The position numbers and the translations under genes are program-made. A stretch of 64,000 nt of DNA from Sipunculus nudus (lineage: Eukaryota; Annelida; Sipuncula; Golfingiida; Sipunculidae): NCBI GenBank assembly GCA_026874595.1, contig CM049310.1, positions 32,615,558 through 32,679,557 on the forward strand. Reading direction: 5' to 3'. This document shows, piece by piece, positions 1 through 13,100 of the stretch (the stretch's first letter is position 1; the number at the start of each line of letters is the position of its first letter). Under the pieces are notes generated by a model. It saw only the letters and a program-made list of their open reading frames with translations. It was not told where the DNA came from and did no database searches.

Positions 1-2208
1 TTCCCGGCACAGGACGTGATATCTTTTGAAGAAATATTTGTTTATAGTACAAAGACATGTACAAGTTCATATGTACAAGTTACCAGGTCGTACGGAGTTT
101 ACAGACGGGCTAAAGCAAATGCATCATATGGTTCAGCTCAGATCCCAAACTTAAGACCAAGCTCGTATCATTGTATCACAAATTTATTTCGCAGTGATGA
201 AATTCAGTGTAACTAAGCAGAACGCCACTGAAGCGCTTACCAAGGCCAGATAAAACATCTTGTTCGCTTGAGTAATAGGACGTATCGTTATTGCTTCACG
301 CTGGTTGATTTGCTATCTAAACAAGAATTGATATGCAGGATACAGTGTGTATAGCATTACATCATCCCCATTTCCCTGGTTCGCCAGAACATGATAATGA
401 CCACGAGCCTATTAACAAAAGCGTGATGAACATGTGTTAAGCCCATTGTTTTGCACACGACTTCCCGCTTGCTTGGGAAAGACAAACTACCGACCTCAGA
501 TTCGCGACACCTAGAGCGCTTCATTAGTTATATTCGCCAATAAATAACTTGTGTGACACAGAAAAAATCTATAACAACTGAGTAAAGCTTGAGCTCACTG
601 ACAGTTGGTACTGCACGATTTTACTATTGGCATCGAGCATCTTCGTTGACGGCGTACTTGATTTATCGGAATCAACTGGAGACAGGTACTGTTTTTAATA
701 TGAAATTATATATTTATATAATTATATATAATTATATATTTACTGTTCTTGCAGGTTATCTGAAATATAAGTAAACTGTAAAATTGATTTTCGAGACTGG
801 TTGTATTTGTTCTAATAATGTTTGGAAAGTGTTGTTAGGGGTTTGTAAGCCATGGACAAATCATGTGGTTGAAATCCTGCGAAGACCCTAGTGGAGTTCA
901 CAGCGACCCACCATGCATACAAAAAATAATAATTGGAAACGCATTTACTTGAATGCACACGTTTAATTCTTTTGACTTAGTGCAAATAAACCATTTATGT
1001 AACAATTGAAACGTTCAAAATATTCAAATATTTTTTAAAATGTTCAGACCAAGGAAAGTATACTCAACTGCTGTGACCGTATTTGTTCTGTAGTTATAGA
1101 CGTATATACACTTTTTAAAATTGGGGCAATGAGCTATAAAACCTTGTACGTGAAGATTCGACGTCCTTGTTCCTTTCATTAAACAGTCTCATAAAAATTG
1201 GTTGAAGAACTATGTACAAAGTAGGTTTTATATTTGTTCGTGGTGCCCCTGTTTCATAGTACCAACTGTATTGATCAGATGGGTTTTCGAAGGCCTTCCT
1301 TGTTTGGAGAGAGATGTACAAGATAAACTTTCACCAGTTTCACAAACTGGATAAACGGGATATTTATACCTCGTCAGGAAAATATTATGTTTTCCCCCGG
1401 TTCCGTTGGTTTGTAGGTTCTTTTGTCTATTAGCAATTTTACGCCAAAGAATTAATGGCCAGGGTTAGGGCAACGCCCAAGCAACAGTTTTGGTGCTAAT
1501 ATAGATCATCGTAATTTATAAAATTCAAATGATTACATACCTTTGTGACACGGAGCGATTCTTTTTTTACATCTGAAGATACTCCTGTATATATAGTTAT
1601 CAAAAGGTCAGCCTTTGTTAGCAAGTGACAAGGTGAAACGGTGATACTCCAGCGAAACAATTTTGCACATGCAGCACAGGAATTAGCGCTTGGTCAGAGG
1701 GTCTTGGCTGGGTCAACCTCCAGCGCAGGGTTAAGGCCTATTGTGCATAATCCTAGCTGATATTCATAGATGGACCTTCTGTGTGGAGAATAGACAGGGG
1801 GATCAGTCGTACGGCCACACACATCTTGTTGAAAAAAAAAACTTTCCTTTTTTCAATACACTTACGTTTTTCTCAAACCTATTGTAATAAAACTAGACTT
1901 CTTGTAACTGTCATTGTCTGTAACCCTTATAGATAAGAAAAAAAATCGACATTAAAAATCTGGTTCCCATCATTTCTATGACGACATTTTGGATTCACTC
2001 TTGCGGAACCATATGAGATAGGTGAGATAAGAAAAAAAAATCGACATTAAAAATCTGACAAAATCCGCACTTTTTGACCACTGTGGCCTTGAAAAAATAG
2101 TTCACTGAAACTTGGTCATTGAAATGGCTCATAGTAATATACATCTTTGGTAAATATTGATTACATCGGATGAAAAAAGTGGCAGAATAAAAAAGATAAG
2201 AAGAAATA

Positions 2209-2210
<2 letters not shown>
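1..2210. other. Gene-free stretch, nothing recognised
   Basis: AT-rich non-coding sequence. The open frames are short, have no recognisable domain and do not join across plausible splice sites. The only structure I noticed is a direct repeat of about 30 bases (AAGAAAAAAAAATCGACATT core) at roughly 1933-1962 and again at 2028-2057. Confidence 0.6.
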
Positions 2211-2267
<57 letters not shown>

Positions 2268-2294
2268 TTATAATAATAATAATTATTATTATAA
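2211..2294. repeat. (AAT)n microsatellite ending in an inverted (ATT)n
   Basis: A run of AAT/ATA trinucleotides of about 80 bases. It finishes with ATAATAATAATTATTATTAT, so the end of the tract can fold back on itself. A shorter (AAT)n tract follows at about 2763-2789. Confidence 0.9.
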
Positions 2295-4246
2295 TGCCAA
2301 AAACAAATATCTCTACCTATTTATAGGTCGAGATAATAATAATATGATGGGATGCAAGGCGATGTTTTCTCTGTAACTAAAATAAATTTCGTTGTATAAT
2401 TATCATGGCTGCACTGCGTTGGGACTGTAGGATGCAAAGGTCTACTCAACTTCAATGAGGACTTTTTTAAAACAGGAGAACAAAGGATAAATATACGCCT
2501 TTGACTGTGTACTTGCATTGCTTAATTATCCCGTTTTTCATGAAACTTTAATCTTAATTCACCAATTGGCCTAATTACAAATGTGTCATAGTTATTTCCA
2601 TTGTATATGGTCTATTGCAGTTCTCTTCGGTATGAGCTGCCTAGTTTTCAGATTGATAAATTACAAATGTAATTTTAATGTTTTTTTATATTATTAAAAT
2701 GGACATTGTAAAGCACTTTTGAACACTCTTTGGGTGAAAAGAGTCCTATATAAGTTATATGTTATAATAATAATAATAATAATAATAACAATAACAATTA
2801 CAAGTAGTCATTTTTTCTAAAACACAGATTGGTAATTAAATGACACACTACAATGTTTTTACGATAGTGGTTATAGAAACAACACATTATCATAATATTA
2901 TTACAATGTTATAACAACTAGGAATGTTACATGACACACCTCAGTCCAAAATATATCCATCAACCGTTCACAACAGATAAAAATACAGAAAGACAAATGA
3001 GAGACGGGCACAGAGGCATGTATTACAATACATGACAATCCCGTCCCCTATGGTCTCTCGACACAGTATTATTCTATAGGTGTATGGCACTTAATTGTCA
3101 TGTAGTGCTCCATTGTCAGCTAGGTGGGAGGTCTACCGTGCAAACGTTTTGTTTCTTTTAGATAAATCTTTACGACATATCATGAATTCATTTAGCGTCA
3201 GCTTGGTGGTGAAAAATCTGAAGTAGTCAAAACAGGTCTTTAGTTGCAGGAAATAATATTTGTTTCAAAGAAGACACGCTTTTCAATTGACAGCTGATAT
3301 TTTGTACTTGACAGACACTAATTTTGACAAAAAGTATGTATATTCTGAACATGTCACCTCCATTAAGTCGGCTGTCCTGTTTTAGCACCAGTAAAGCAAT
3401 ACATTTGCAGGTGGCCATACTTAGTTGGCTAATATATCTTTATATATAAGCATAATTATAAGCCAGTTGTTGCAGTAGTTTTTAGTTACATGTAGCAGAA
3501 TTATAGACAGTTGTTTTTAATTATTACTCCAGGGAAAAATGGTTCTTTGATAAAGCCCAAACGAAATTTATAATATAAACCGATTAGATTCATTTGTTCA
3601 GCTCTTTGTGACGTATTTTTGCTTTAAACCCTTGCTGTATTTTTTTTTCAAAATATTACTGATAAAGATATATAAGGTTAATTATATAAACTGAAGAAAA
3701 AATTGTGAAATACGCCCATACCGTTCGATTCCATAAATTACAAAACTACATCTCTTTATTGCCATATTACAAGGTTATTGATGATTTTCCACTAAAATGC
3801 ACTCGTGTATACAGCCTTTGTGGATATAATTCTGTCATATAATGGTTTATGGAGGAGATTTGTATGCAGTATGTCCTCTCACTGTGACTGACGAGACAAT
3901 ATATTACAGTTGTTATACGCCGGAAGAATATTACTACGCGCGTTGGCGTGATTTCTATAGTGAATGTCTCGATATTTACGGGATAATTATATTGTTATTG
4001 CTAGCAGTCAAATGCAACGACATTTGAAGTATGAAATATGCATATCATAAAAGTGTGTAACCTTACTCGTATCGAGGTGTAATGTACGAGTTATCTTTTA
4101 TTTAACGAGTGCGATCTCTAGCTTCCATCATTACAAAATGTATTACCCGTTAGATAATATTACGTTTCACGTATATGTACGTGGGCGTACAATACAATAG
4201 TAACTTTTGTGCTCTGGTTTATTGTTTTAATATATGACCATGATGA

Positions 4247-4247
<1 letters not shown>
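2295..4247. other. Gene-free stretch, nothing recognised
   Basis: AT-rich sequence without a supportable gene. A 61-codon frame at 3842-4027 matches no family known to me and has no clear splice context. Confidence 0.5.

Positions 4248-4293
<46 letters not shown>
4248..4293. repeat. (AT)n microsatellite
   Basis: Uninterrupted AT dinucleotides. It is directly followed by GTTAC, the left end of an inserted element, and resumes on the far side of that element. This suggests one AT tract split by insertions. Confidence 0.9.
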
Positions 4294-4296
<3 letters not shown>

Positions 4297-4433
4297 ACAG
4301 GGTGACATAAAAGCGGACCGAACTGTCTCGCTAGTGAAGCATGTTTTTCTAGCGAAGCGGTTGGAACGCCGGACTTACATGGATTCGAATCCCGGATCGG
4401 CCCAGCATTTTCCCCTGAGCAATTTGTCTTCGT

Positions 4434-4436
<3 letters not shown>
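4294..4436 (+). mobile_element. tRNA-derived SINE-like element bounded by GTTAC/GTAAC in (AT)n
   Basis: 143-bp element starting GTTAC and ending GTAAC inside an AT tract. It holds a tRNA-like pol III promoter: A-box-like TAGCGAAGCGG at 4350-4360 and B-box-like GGATTCGAATCC at 4381-4392. The spacing is close to that of a tRNA gene. The same element is present in reverse orientation, twice, at 32270-32673. It is not a functional tRNA gene because the acceptor stem does not close. Confidence 0.7.

Positions 4437-4504
<68 letters not shown>
4437..4504. repeat. (AT)n microsatellite
   Basis: AT dinucleotide tract lying between two GTTAC...GTAAC elements. Confidence 0.9.
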
Positions 4505-4507
<3 letters not shown>

Positions 4508-5293
4508 ACGGAACCTAATATAAACAGATCACGTATGCGTGATTAACACAAAATTTGTAACGGAGATAAAAACAAATCAGATTCTGCAACACTAGGCAGC
4601 GTGAAATGTTTAGGGGAATGAATAAAGAAGTCAGTGGTTTTTTGTTAACAAATAACTATAATTTATTCTTAAAACAACCCTAACATTACAATACACTAAA
4701 TCAATACAATTATACAGTAAAACAGCGGTATAGCAACAAGTCAATACAATCACAGAGGAAATAATGAAAGTGCACAGTACCTGGATACCAACACCATCAC
4801 AACGATAAGTCCTTTACATGTAAACTCTCGGAGAATGACAGTCCAGTGGAAAGTTCTTGCAACAACCCAGAAAGTAAACTGAAGTCCAAATGTATAAAAT
4901 CCAAGAGAAAGTCTTTGAAAATGTATAATTGCCGCATTCGTCGGATAAGGTCCTAGAATCTGACACACGCTTCTGCGTCCGCTGGAATCTTCTCTGCTCT
5001 CTGCCCTTCCGTTCTAAAACACAGTCCCTTTATATTCCTTCACACCCCAAGCCGAGAATTTTCCACTTCTCGAACAGCCTATAAGATCTTGCGCAATCAC
5101 AGTAAACACGCGTTTCAGGAATTCTCTAGAAAGACATCGCCGTGCCTCTACACACCATGGTGTACACGTGATCTCGCCCCAAGCCAGCATAACAACAAGT
5201 CTTCAACCAGTACAGATTAATCACAGAATGTAATACACGAGCGCCACAACAGGAGTTACGCCCGTGTCACATAATAAAAAGAGCACCTGTAAC
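4505..5293. mobile_element. Non-autonomous element with GTTAC/GTAAC ends in (AT)n
   Basis: 789-bp unit starting GTTAC directly after an AT tract and ending GTAAC directly before another AT tract (about 5294-5312). The interior does not resemble the SINE at 4294. It has only a 72-codon minus-strand frame with no recognisable domain. The shared end pentamers and shared AT target suggest the same insertion mechanism; the family is unknown to me. Confidence 0.5.
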
Positions 5294-5476
5294 AATATAT
5301 ATATATATATTTATATATAATTTGTATTGTTCACATAGCGTGAATTCAATACATCGCGGTGATAGTGCTCTACCGTATGGGAGCGTTTATAAATAAATAA
5401 CTAAAGTACGGTTAGTTTGACTTCATCAGTTTGTGCTACAGATCTGTTTCGTGAGAGCAGCATTCAAGCCGGCTCA

Positions 5477-5479
<3 letters not shown>

Positions 5480-5554
<75 letters not shown>
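5480..5554. repeat. (AT)n microsatellite
   Basis: About 75 bases of AT dinucleotides. Frames through it encode only alternating Tyr-Ile and are artefacts. Confidence 0.95.
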
Positions 5555-5558
<4 letters not shown>

Positions 5559-5924
5559 AAACCGACGACATATAAGCGACAAAAGAAAACAGACAACACA
5601 CAGATTGCGGGTGGTATATAAAAACGGTTAATGAACAGATTTGGGACGGCAATCGTCAGACGGACAACAGACGATTTGATGGTCATTCCACAGACGGAAT
5701 ATTGGAGGAATTACTGTTCGTCAGACGAAGGAGATTCGACTGACGTAGTCACGCCATGCAGCGGCAATAACTGACGGGTGAACTGAAGTAAGAAAGTATA
5801 ACAACTAGTAAAGAGGAGATGGACCGGAACCAGTTGCAGATGGATGGTTCCTTGTTTATTTTATTCCGGTGCTGTCATAAACTCATGATATAAAATATGA
5901 TAATGAAAAACACGATATGTGCAC

Positions 5925-6795
5925 CCAGAAAGTCAGACTTGGCACATAACTGTAGTGTTGGACATAGAACCTTCTAATATGACATCATGGGAGGTCCTTG
6001 GCAAGTCTCATTTGATTCCTGAAATTAGGTCATGGTGACCTATATTCTGCAAGCGACTGACCAAAAATATGATTATAAGCACCCAGACAGACATGGCACA
6101 AAACGTTACCGTAGGACGTAGAGGATTCTAATATGACATCCTGGGAGGTCCTTTGCAAGTCTCCTTAGGGGCCTGCAATAAGGTATCTGTGACCTATATT
6201 TTGTGACGCTTGTAAGTCATTTTATGCCAATGCAACAGGCCTAAGGCCCGTCCACAAAAAACGCTGCGTCGCACTGCAAAAAAAAGTTGAGTACATGCAA
6301 ATACACTGGAGTGTCATCACCGAGCTACGAGGAGAAACTTACTCTTGAGCACCCTGAAATTCAGAAAGGCCATTAATCTTAACTGTTGGATCTAGAAATT
6401 ACTTTCTTAGTGTGAAGGGAGGTCATAACAATGTCTCCGTGGCCATCCAAAAATAAGGTCACTTTGAAATATATACTTAGAGATATGAAGGAAGATGATC
6501 TGAGTAACTTATAAGTCAGAAGGACACAAATCGTAGCAGAAACTCCTAACTTAGCAACTAGGGAGTTCCTAGTAAATTCTTGTTTGAAACCTTGAATAAG
6601 GTCGTTGTTACCGATTTTCTATGGCCAATTGGCAAAATACGTGACTTTGAGCACCATGGAAGTCATTCTACCCATTGTTCTAGGTTCCTTAAGAAATATT
6701 TTCACCAGATCATAACATCAGTAATTAATACACGCATCACCTGTTTGTCAAATGCAGCTAAGCGTCAGGGCCCATGGGCCACTAGTTACCTGTGC
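5925..6795 (+). mobile_element. Degenerate family I (HINE-like) repeat relic with conserved 3' hairpin
   Basis: Two diverged tandem units at about 5930-6215 carry the phrases GGGAGGTCC, CAAGTCTC and GTGACCTATAT. These echo the family I arrays in URM1 introns. The right end is the family I terminus: GCTAAGCGTCA, then a hairpin GGGCCCATGGGCC at 6768-6780, then CACTAGTT. The 5' terminus is missing. The hairpin differs from the other copies by paired changes on both arms. Confidence 0.55.
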
Positions 6796-7360
6796 CAGTG
6801 TGTTCAGTCCGCTCTCTTCTGAGATCCTCTCTCCGCCCCTGAAATTATGCTTTTGGGACATGTTACATGAGACAGTAAAGACGTGATAACCTTACCCAGT
6901 AAAGCAGTGATGTATAATCTTAACCTTGACCTCTTTTCAGTGCATAGTTCATTTAAATATAATCACACCAGTGATTATATCAACAAAGCTAGGCAAAACA
7001 TTACAGCAGCAAACTTATTTTCAATCGTATCCTGTTTACATCTTCAAGTCTTTCATGCAAGAGTCCTCATCATGCGGACGAGCCAGTGGATTCAGTCTCG
7101 TCAATCTTGTTAAAATCCTCACACGCTTTTTTTCATATTACAGCGTATGTATATTTCATGCATTGTGAAACTCTCCGGTAAAATGAGAAAAAACTAAAAA
7201 TCTACATTATAACAAACGCAAGCCTCCACCATGTGGGGGTCCCAATTGTGGGATGCTCCCGAACCATGTTTGTACATGTATTACCTTTTTCGGCCCATAT
7301 TCCCAGGTTCATTCGTGCATGAGTTACACTACATTTGTGGTTATTCCTCGGTGGCGTACC

Positions 7361-7554
7361 ACAATCCGGATCATGTGCCGCATCCCCACCAAAATCTTAT
7401 CGATTCTTTGATGGCCCATTCCCGAAATGTCCTGAAAATTTTTATGAAATTCCGTTCATGATTGCATGAGTTATGATGTGAACAAAACACACACACACAC
7501 AAACAAACACACTTGAACGGCGATGAACGCATACCCTTTTGGCGGAGGCAATAC
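7361..7554 (+). repeat. LINE/SINE 3'-tail-like fragment
   Basis: The string AATCCGGATCATGTG is followed by an ATCGATT block, a Phe/Met-rich AT stretch, a GTGAACAAAACACACACAC run and a GGCGGAGGCAATAC ending. A second copy of the same order lies at 11549-11702. This layout resembles a widespread invertebrate LINE 3' tail shared by SINEs; I cannot name the clade. Confidence 0.45.
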
Positions 7555-8998
7555 TTTTGAAAAAGGTTGTAAAGATAATTACAAACACATTTTAAAAACA
7601 TGTTGTTTTCTATCTCCTATACACACTTATATGACTCCTGTCGTAATATAGAATTAATTTTTCTGATCCAATGACTCTTATGTATTTTATTTTATACTTT
7701 GCAATCTGATTTCCTTTTTATTTTCGTCTTGTGACTCAATCATGATCCATCAACACTTTACACGTCACGTGATTATTTTAGAATATTAGTGCGGCAAAAA
7801 ACCAAGAAGCATCTGTTAAATGCTTTTGCTAATGATCCAGTGACCTTGATTCTCGTCAGCAGCACTTTGTCTTATTGAAACACACTGTTTCTCGGACACT
7901 GACTTTTTTTTCAATATTTTACATGGTATGCTTTCTGTTTCATCTTGTTGAATAAAACATTTTCCTTTTGATAAAAATGGTGGCAGGAACTTTATACGGG
8001 AGTGAACTTGAAGGGAATTCAACCCAATGTGCTGTTTATCATAGTTAGTTTAAGAAAAAATTAATCAAACGTTATCAGGTTTGTACCTGATAGATCTAAA
8101 AGAAATCACCAACAGATCTGTGATTTAAATGGTTAATGACCTAGATTAAAAAACGAAGGGCCAGTAAATATTTATTTACTACTAAACTTACTCATTCAGA
8201 AGTATGACTCAACGATGTTAACGGCAGGTCACTCTGGTCTGCCGGGTTTGTATGATGATAATGGTCTGTAATGGGCGCCGCCTGGAGGTGCCCGTGAACA
8301 TTAACACATTTACCCATTGAAGCGTTCACACCCAATACGTTAATTACACATTTTCTTCTGATGGTGTTTGATAAAAACAGGGACAATATAGTTTTGGTCC
8401 TCCATATCATCGCCATTACATGTCAACCGCACCGTTAACTTCGACTAGAAGCATTCTTCAGGGAGTTTAACTACCAGTTAGGACATTGTAATTTATCTTA
8501 TGCGCGTGAGTAGATAAATGTGTTCATGGTGATGTATGAGAGATTGTCCCCACATCGGTGCAACTTATCTAGTTTCTTGGATGGCTCTTATGACAAACCA
8601 ATGACCCATGTCTTCATCCATAGAGTTATTTAAATTCAGCTCTCAACGCATCCATAGCATCCTTTTCACTTAAAGTGGTCTGTTCCAAAATTCACTTCTA
8701 TTTACTATAGATGATCCCTTGAACCGTAAAAATATAGACCAGAATTTGTCAGAAAACGTCGACAAAACGCCGAATTGTCAATATTTGCGCATGTACCGTG
8801 TCCACTAACTGATTATGAAAGATAAGTTCATACATACGTCACAGAGACATTAGAAGAAAGTTTTTAACTGGAATTACTTACAGTTCATTAATATGTAAAC
8901 AGTATGTAAAATCAAATATATTCTACAGAATGGGCAAGTGAACAGCTGACTTTAGGCGAGGTAACAACACGTGTATCAAAGGCCAAAAAAAATGGTTC
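7555..8998. other. Gene-free stretch, nothing recognised
   Basis: AT-rich sequence. Minus-strand frames at 7816-8022 and 8192-8416 are short and match nothing I recognise. Confidence 0.5.
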
Positions 8999-9250
8999 TC
9001 AGGCACCGCCCGCGTCAATTTTAACACCCTGTTTTAATTATTTTTATTTTGATTTTCATTTTCAAGAAGATAAAATAATACAATTTTTACAAGATTTCCT
9101 TGGTTATGTAGAGTTTTAACCTGCTCAGCGAAAAAAAAACCCTGTTATTATCACGCTTTTCCCTGATCATATGACATTTTCATCGAAACATACAAAAAAA
9201 AAAAGGTTTAAAAATCGCCCGCCCGCCCTGATTTCTGAAACAGTGCCTGA
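8999..9250. mobile_element. Possible short MITE with TCAGGCAC ends
   Basis: Starts TCAGGCACCG and ends with the near-inverse CAGTGCCTGA (9 of 10 bases), 252 bp apart. Just inside both ends are GCCCGC-rich blocks. I see no clear target-site duplication, so the call rests only on the inverted ends. Confidence 0.3.
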
Positions 9251-9800
9251 AATCAGACCTATTTTTGGTCTATTAGATACAAGACAATAAAGTCTCATCA
9301 CCCGTTGTAGGGCTACAAATAGTGACAGCGCGTGTTAATGTAAGTCCTATGTCACACTGTCATATATGTCCTACAGGAACGAAGGAACATGGTTGTTCAT
9401 GCAAGGTGGTCGTAGTATCAGGGTGGCCGCCAGGAGGGGTTTACATTATTAGAGAGGTATAGAGAGGTAGATAGGTTAGTTCACATCAAATAATGATAAG
9501 ACGTTTTGCTTTAAATACTAAGTTAATTACATTGTATGTGTTATCTGAATGGATTTGTTGTGATCTTAATCACTCACTTCTCCTCTGGAAACAACTATGA
9601 CTCATATTTCAATAAGAGAAATTTAGAAGAATACCTGTACCTGAAGCTACATTACCTGGAGGTGTATCGATGTCTGATTAGGTAACACTTGATACAAATA
9701 AAAACAGTTATTAAGTTCAAGGAAGAGCAAGAGCAGCATTCAGCATGAAAAGTACACTTCAGTGCTGGATCTCTCAGTGATCTATCATTCTACACTAGTA

Positions 9801-9808
9801 TGACGTAA
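9801..9808 (+). promoter_or_regulatory. CRE-like site upstream of the vWA gene
   Basis: TGACGTAA, an ATF/CREB or C/EBP-like half palindrome, 57 bases before the TATA box. A single eight-base match can occur by chance, so function is inferred only from position. Confidence 0.3.
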
Positions 9809-9864
9809 TACCAGTGTTCCACACAGTTCTATACATTCCCAGAAAATGTCCAAACAGCTCATGG

Positions 9865-9871
9865 TATAAAA
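9865..9871 (+). promoter_or_regulatory. TATA box of the secreted vWA/TSP1 gene
   Basis: TATAAAA lies 65 bases before the chosen ATG (9930) and 38 before an alternative in-frame ATG (9903). Normal spacing puts transcription start near 9895-9900, so no extra 5' exon is required. Confidence 0.55.
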
Positions 9872-9929
9872 ATTGGCGATCCGCAACTATTTGAAAAAAA
9901 CTATGAAAAGCTGTTTTTTTATTACAGAC

Positions 9930-10164
9930 ATGAAAGGACTTGGTGTATTGCTCATTGTCGTGGCGCTGGTGGCGGCGGCGCCAAGGGCCAGGTTCTGGGA
10001 GAGAGTGAAGACGGACTGCGGGTTCTCTAGCTGGAGTGTTTGGTTGGAGTGTGGAGGATTCGGTAAGACAGAGCGCTACAGGGAGATCGTCAGGGTGAGC
10101 AAGAATGGCGGAAAACCGTGTCCCAGCAACCCTGTGCTTATCGAAACACAGGATTGCACACCGG
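9930..10164 (+). CDS. vWA/TSP1 gene exon 1: signal peptide and TSP1-like module
   Basis: Encodes residues 1-78. The leader is MKGLGVLLIVVALVAAAP, with a hydrophobic core and small residues at a likely cleavage point. The TSP1-like segment has C30, W35, W38, C41, C64 and C76, which is fewer cysteines than the usual six. It ends CACACCG before the donor GTAATT, leaving one base of a split codon. Confidence 0.85.
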
Positions 10165-13100
10165 GTAATTATATCTAGTTCCTATACTTTCATTAATTGT
10201 ATTGATATGGTAACTTTTATAGCCCTTGATATCAAAAACACAACGATAACAGTTGGTATATGCCCTAAAGATAATGATATGAACAGAAAAAAAGAAGAGT
10301 AAACGCCTTTTCTGCTCAGTTTGCACATACATTTTGTTGACATTGAATTGAAATGTTCCAAAACATCGTGTTAATACATTTTTATAAAAATATTAAATAC
10401 AGTGAAACCTCGTTGTGTCGAAGTCGAAGGGACCCTCAGAAAACTTCGAAACATCCGAGGTTCGAAACAAGCGGGTTTTATTTGGTTATAATTTAACTAG
10501 AGCTGTCCAGAATATCGAGTCTGTAACTTCGACATAAGCTGGGTATTCGACTAAAGCGAGTTCGACACAACGAGGTTTCACTGTATATAATATTTGTAAA
10601 ATATATTATTTTAAAAAAATTGCTATAGAATTCCTGACATGATGTATACGAAAAGCAATTTGCGCTGCAGAAGCCATGTGTCATGCGATGGTATGATGTA
10701 GCTAACTAAAATATGTATTTATTAGTGCCGCTATGCTAGTCTGTAAATAGTTAACTTGAAAAGATAAAAAATGAAAACCAGCAATGCTGTGGATAATGTG
10801 TCACATTGCTTATGCATTTGATAACGTTACATTTGTTCTTAGTCAATCAAACTATACCCACAGCTTACAGAGGCGTAGACGGTTCTGAAGGGCAAATACA
10901 GGTCTGATCAAGGAAAGCAGGGCTATTTGGCTTTTTGCAAAATTTCTTCTGATTCATATCCGAAGCACCTCGCTTGGGACAGTCAGTCTTGGTCTTGTGC
11001 CAGGGCCTTGACGACGTTAGTTCTATGCGGTATAGGTGGCCTTTGCAAGCATTGGTAATTGGGAGCTGTGTGAAAACGAACGCACGTGATAACTGGGTTG
11101 GGAGTGTACTGGTTTGTGAGCAAATTTGTTATCGGAGAAAGCATGATATTGGGGCATGCTTCATTCTTGAAAATGTGATTCTGAATCTAATACGTCTGTT
11201 TCTACCATTCTGACGCCTGTACAAAGTTTCACCTAAGTTTACTTATATCCACCGTTCAGCATTGGAAAGTGGGAAATGCTAAAGAGCCACCGGGAGCTGG
11301 CAGGCCGTTGGGGCCTTACAAGCGTGCACATAAGTGGTCAATGGTAAATGTGAGGAGGTGGCTAAAAGGAAGAAATCATGAAAGGGATTGGCAGATCTCA
11401 TCATACAAAATTGTTAGGACTATCATACAAATAAACCAACCGTTGAACCTCGCTAAAGCGCCACCATAGGAATCATTCATGAATAGAAATCTACATTCTA
11501 AGTAATGCAAACTTCCGTATATTTTGAATATTCCTTGATGACGTTCTTGAATCCGGATCATGTGGAGGATCCACACCAAATTCTAATCGATTATTCATTG
11601 ACTCATTCATGAGATTCGGTTCAAGATTGCGTGAATTATGGTGTGAACTGTGAACAAACACACAAAGACGCACACAAAAACACTCCTGGTAGAGGCAATT
11701 ACGCGTCATATATCATCAACTAGCAGAACCAAGAATATTTTTCGGTCGTCATAGTTTTAATGAAGCGGTCGGTATATAAAAATGAGGGGAACCTGTATGT
11801 GAAGGAAACCAGCTAAATCCCCCTTTTAAATAGATGCCAGTACCATATAACTACAATTTTGAAAGAAAGCCTCTGAAAGAAATGTTTAGTCTGTAATTTT
11901 GCAGCCCATGATTGCAGATTATAATTATATATTTTGATACACATTACAATACATATATATCATGTGAATAAATAAACGAAAACAGAATCAACTCGTATAT
12001 TGCTGGGCATCATAAAAATACTTTATGAATACAGAAACATCGCCTAAAAATATTTCATAAGTTATTGAAAAGAATTCGATTAAAATAAATATATGCGAAT
12101 AAATGACATACGGTATTAAATTAGAATATTTCTAGATTACATCTGAGCTGATAATTTCATTTTACAAGGATGCGGATGGCCGAGGTATCTAGGTCTACAA
12201 TGCATGCTCTGTCAAATTAATTCAAATTCATGTGAAGAGTTAACATGCTAAAATATTTCGTAAATACGAATAAATTTTCGGTTCTCCATTTAAAATTTTG
12301 GAAGATAGAATTTTTGGGAAAATGGCATTCGGGAAAATGGCATTCGGGAAAACGGCGCTCTTCTGTATATAAAAGCCTGAAGCTGCGACAGGAACATCGG
12401 GATTATATAAAGATAAGGCAGGGTTTTTTTTTAGTTTGGTTTTATCATATGAGATAAAAGAATATATGATATTTCCTGTAAATATAACCGCCCGGAACAC
12501 TCTATATCAGTAGTCGTTGACAGCTGTCACTACTATGCATGGAACGGTTTGTTGAGCTATGAACTGCTTTAAACTTTGGCTTAGCCTTGAAATATCGCAG
12601 CTTTGCTCTTTTGGGGACTAGATACTAGCAGCGAGGACCTGGCATCTAAACAAATCAGTGCTCCTGCCCTGGTAGATACCAAGAAGACCGTCGACAGGGT
12701 CGTGAAGTCCTTCTCCAAGAACTTCCTCCAGGGGGCAGACCGGAGCGTAGAGAAGATTCTGGGGACACACACCCAGCATCCTCACTACCGGAGGAGCAAG
12801 AGGCAAGCAGGTTGGTAGACCAGGCAGGCGGGTAGACCAGGCAGGTGGGTAGACCGGGTAGGTATGTAGACCTGGCAGGTGGGTAAGCTTGACAAGTGGA
12901 TAGACCAGGCAGGTGGATAGACCTGACAGGTGGGTAGACGTGCAGGTGAGTAGACCTGGCAGGTATGTAGTCCTTGCAGGATGGTAGACCAGGCTGCTGG
13001 GTAGACTAATCACTAGGGTAGACTTGACAGGTGGGTACACCAGGCAGGTGGAAAGAACAGGCAGGTAAGTAGGCCAGGCAGGTGGGTTGACGTGCAGGTG

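Larger units (their letters stand above)
10165..12600 (+). other. Intron 1 of the vWA/TSP1 gene
   Basis: GT...AG intron of 2.4 kb. It contains a pogo-like MITE (10400-10583), a LINE-tail-like fragment (11549-11702) and three 15-bp tandem units (12316-12360). Nothing else is recognised. Confidence 0.8.

Noticed and set aside
3842-4027. 61-codon frame starting ATGGTTTATGG
   Set aside because: It has no signal peptide, domain or splice partner, and its length is within chance expectation for this base composition.
4345-4400. Functional tRNA gene
   Set aside because: A and B boxes are present, but the acceptor stem does not pair and copies occur as interspersed elements. A SINE-like origin fits better. 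The same reasoning applies at 27861-27930 and 32270-32673.
5433-5686. Frames on both strands encoding long Tyr-Ile runs
   Set aside because: They are translations of an (AT)n microsatellite. The same applies to frames at 32498-32770 and 42155-42391.
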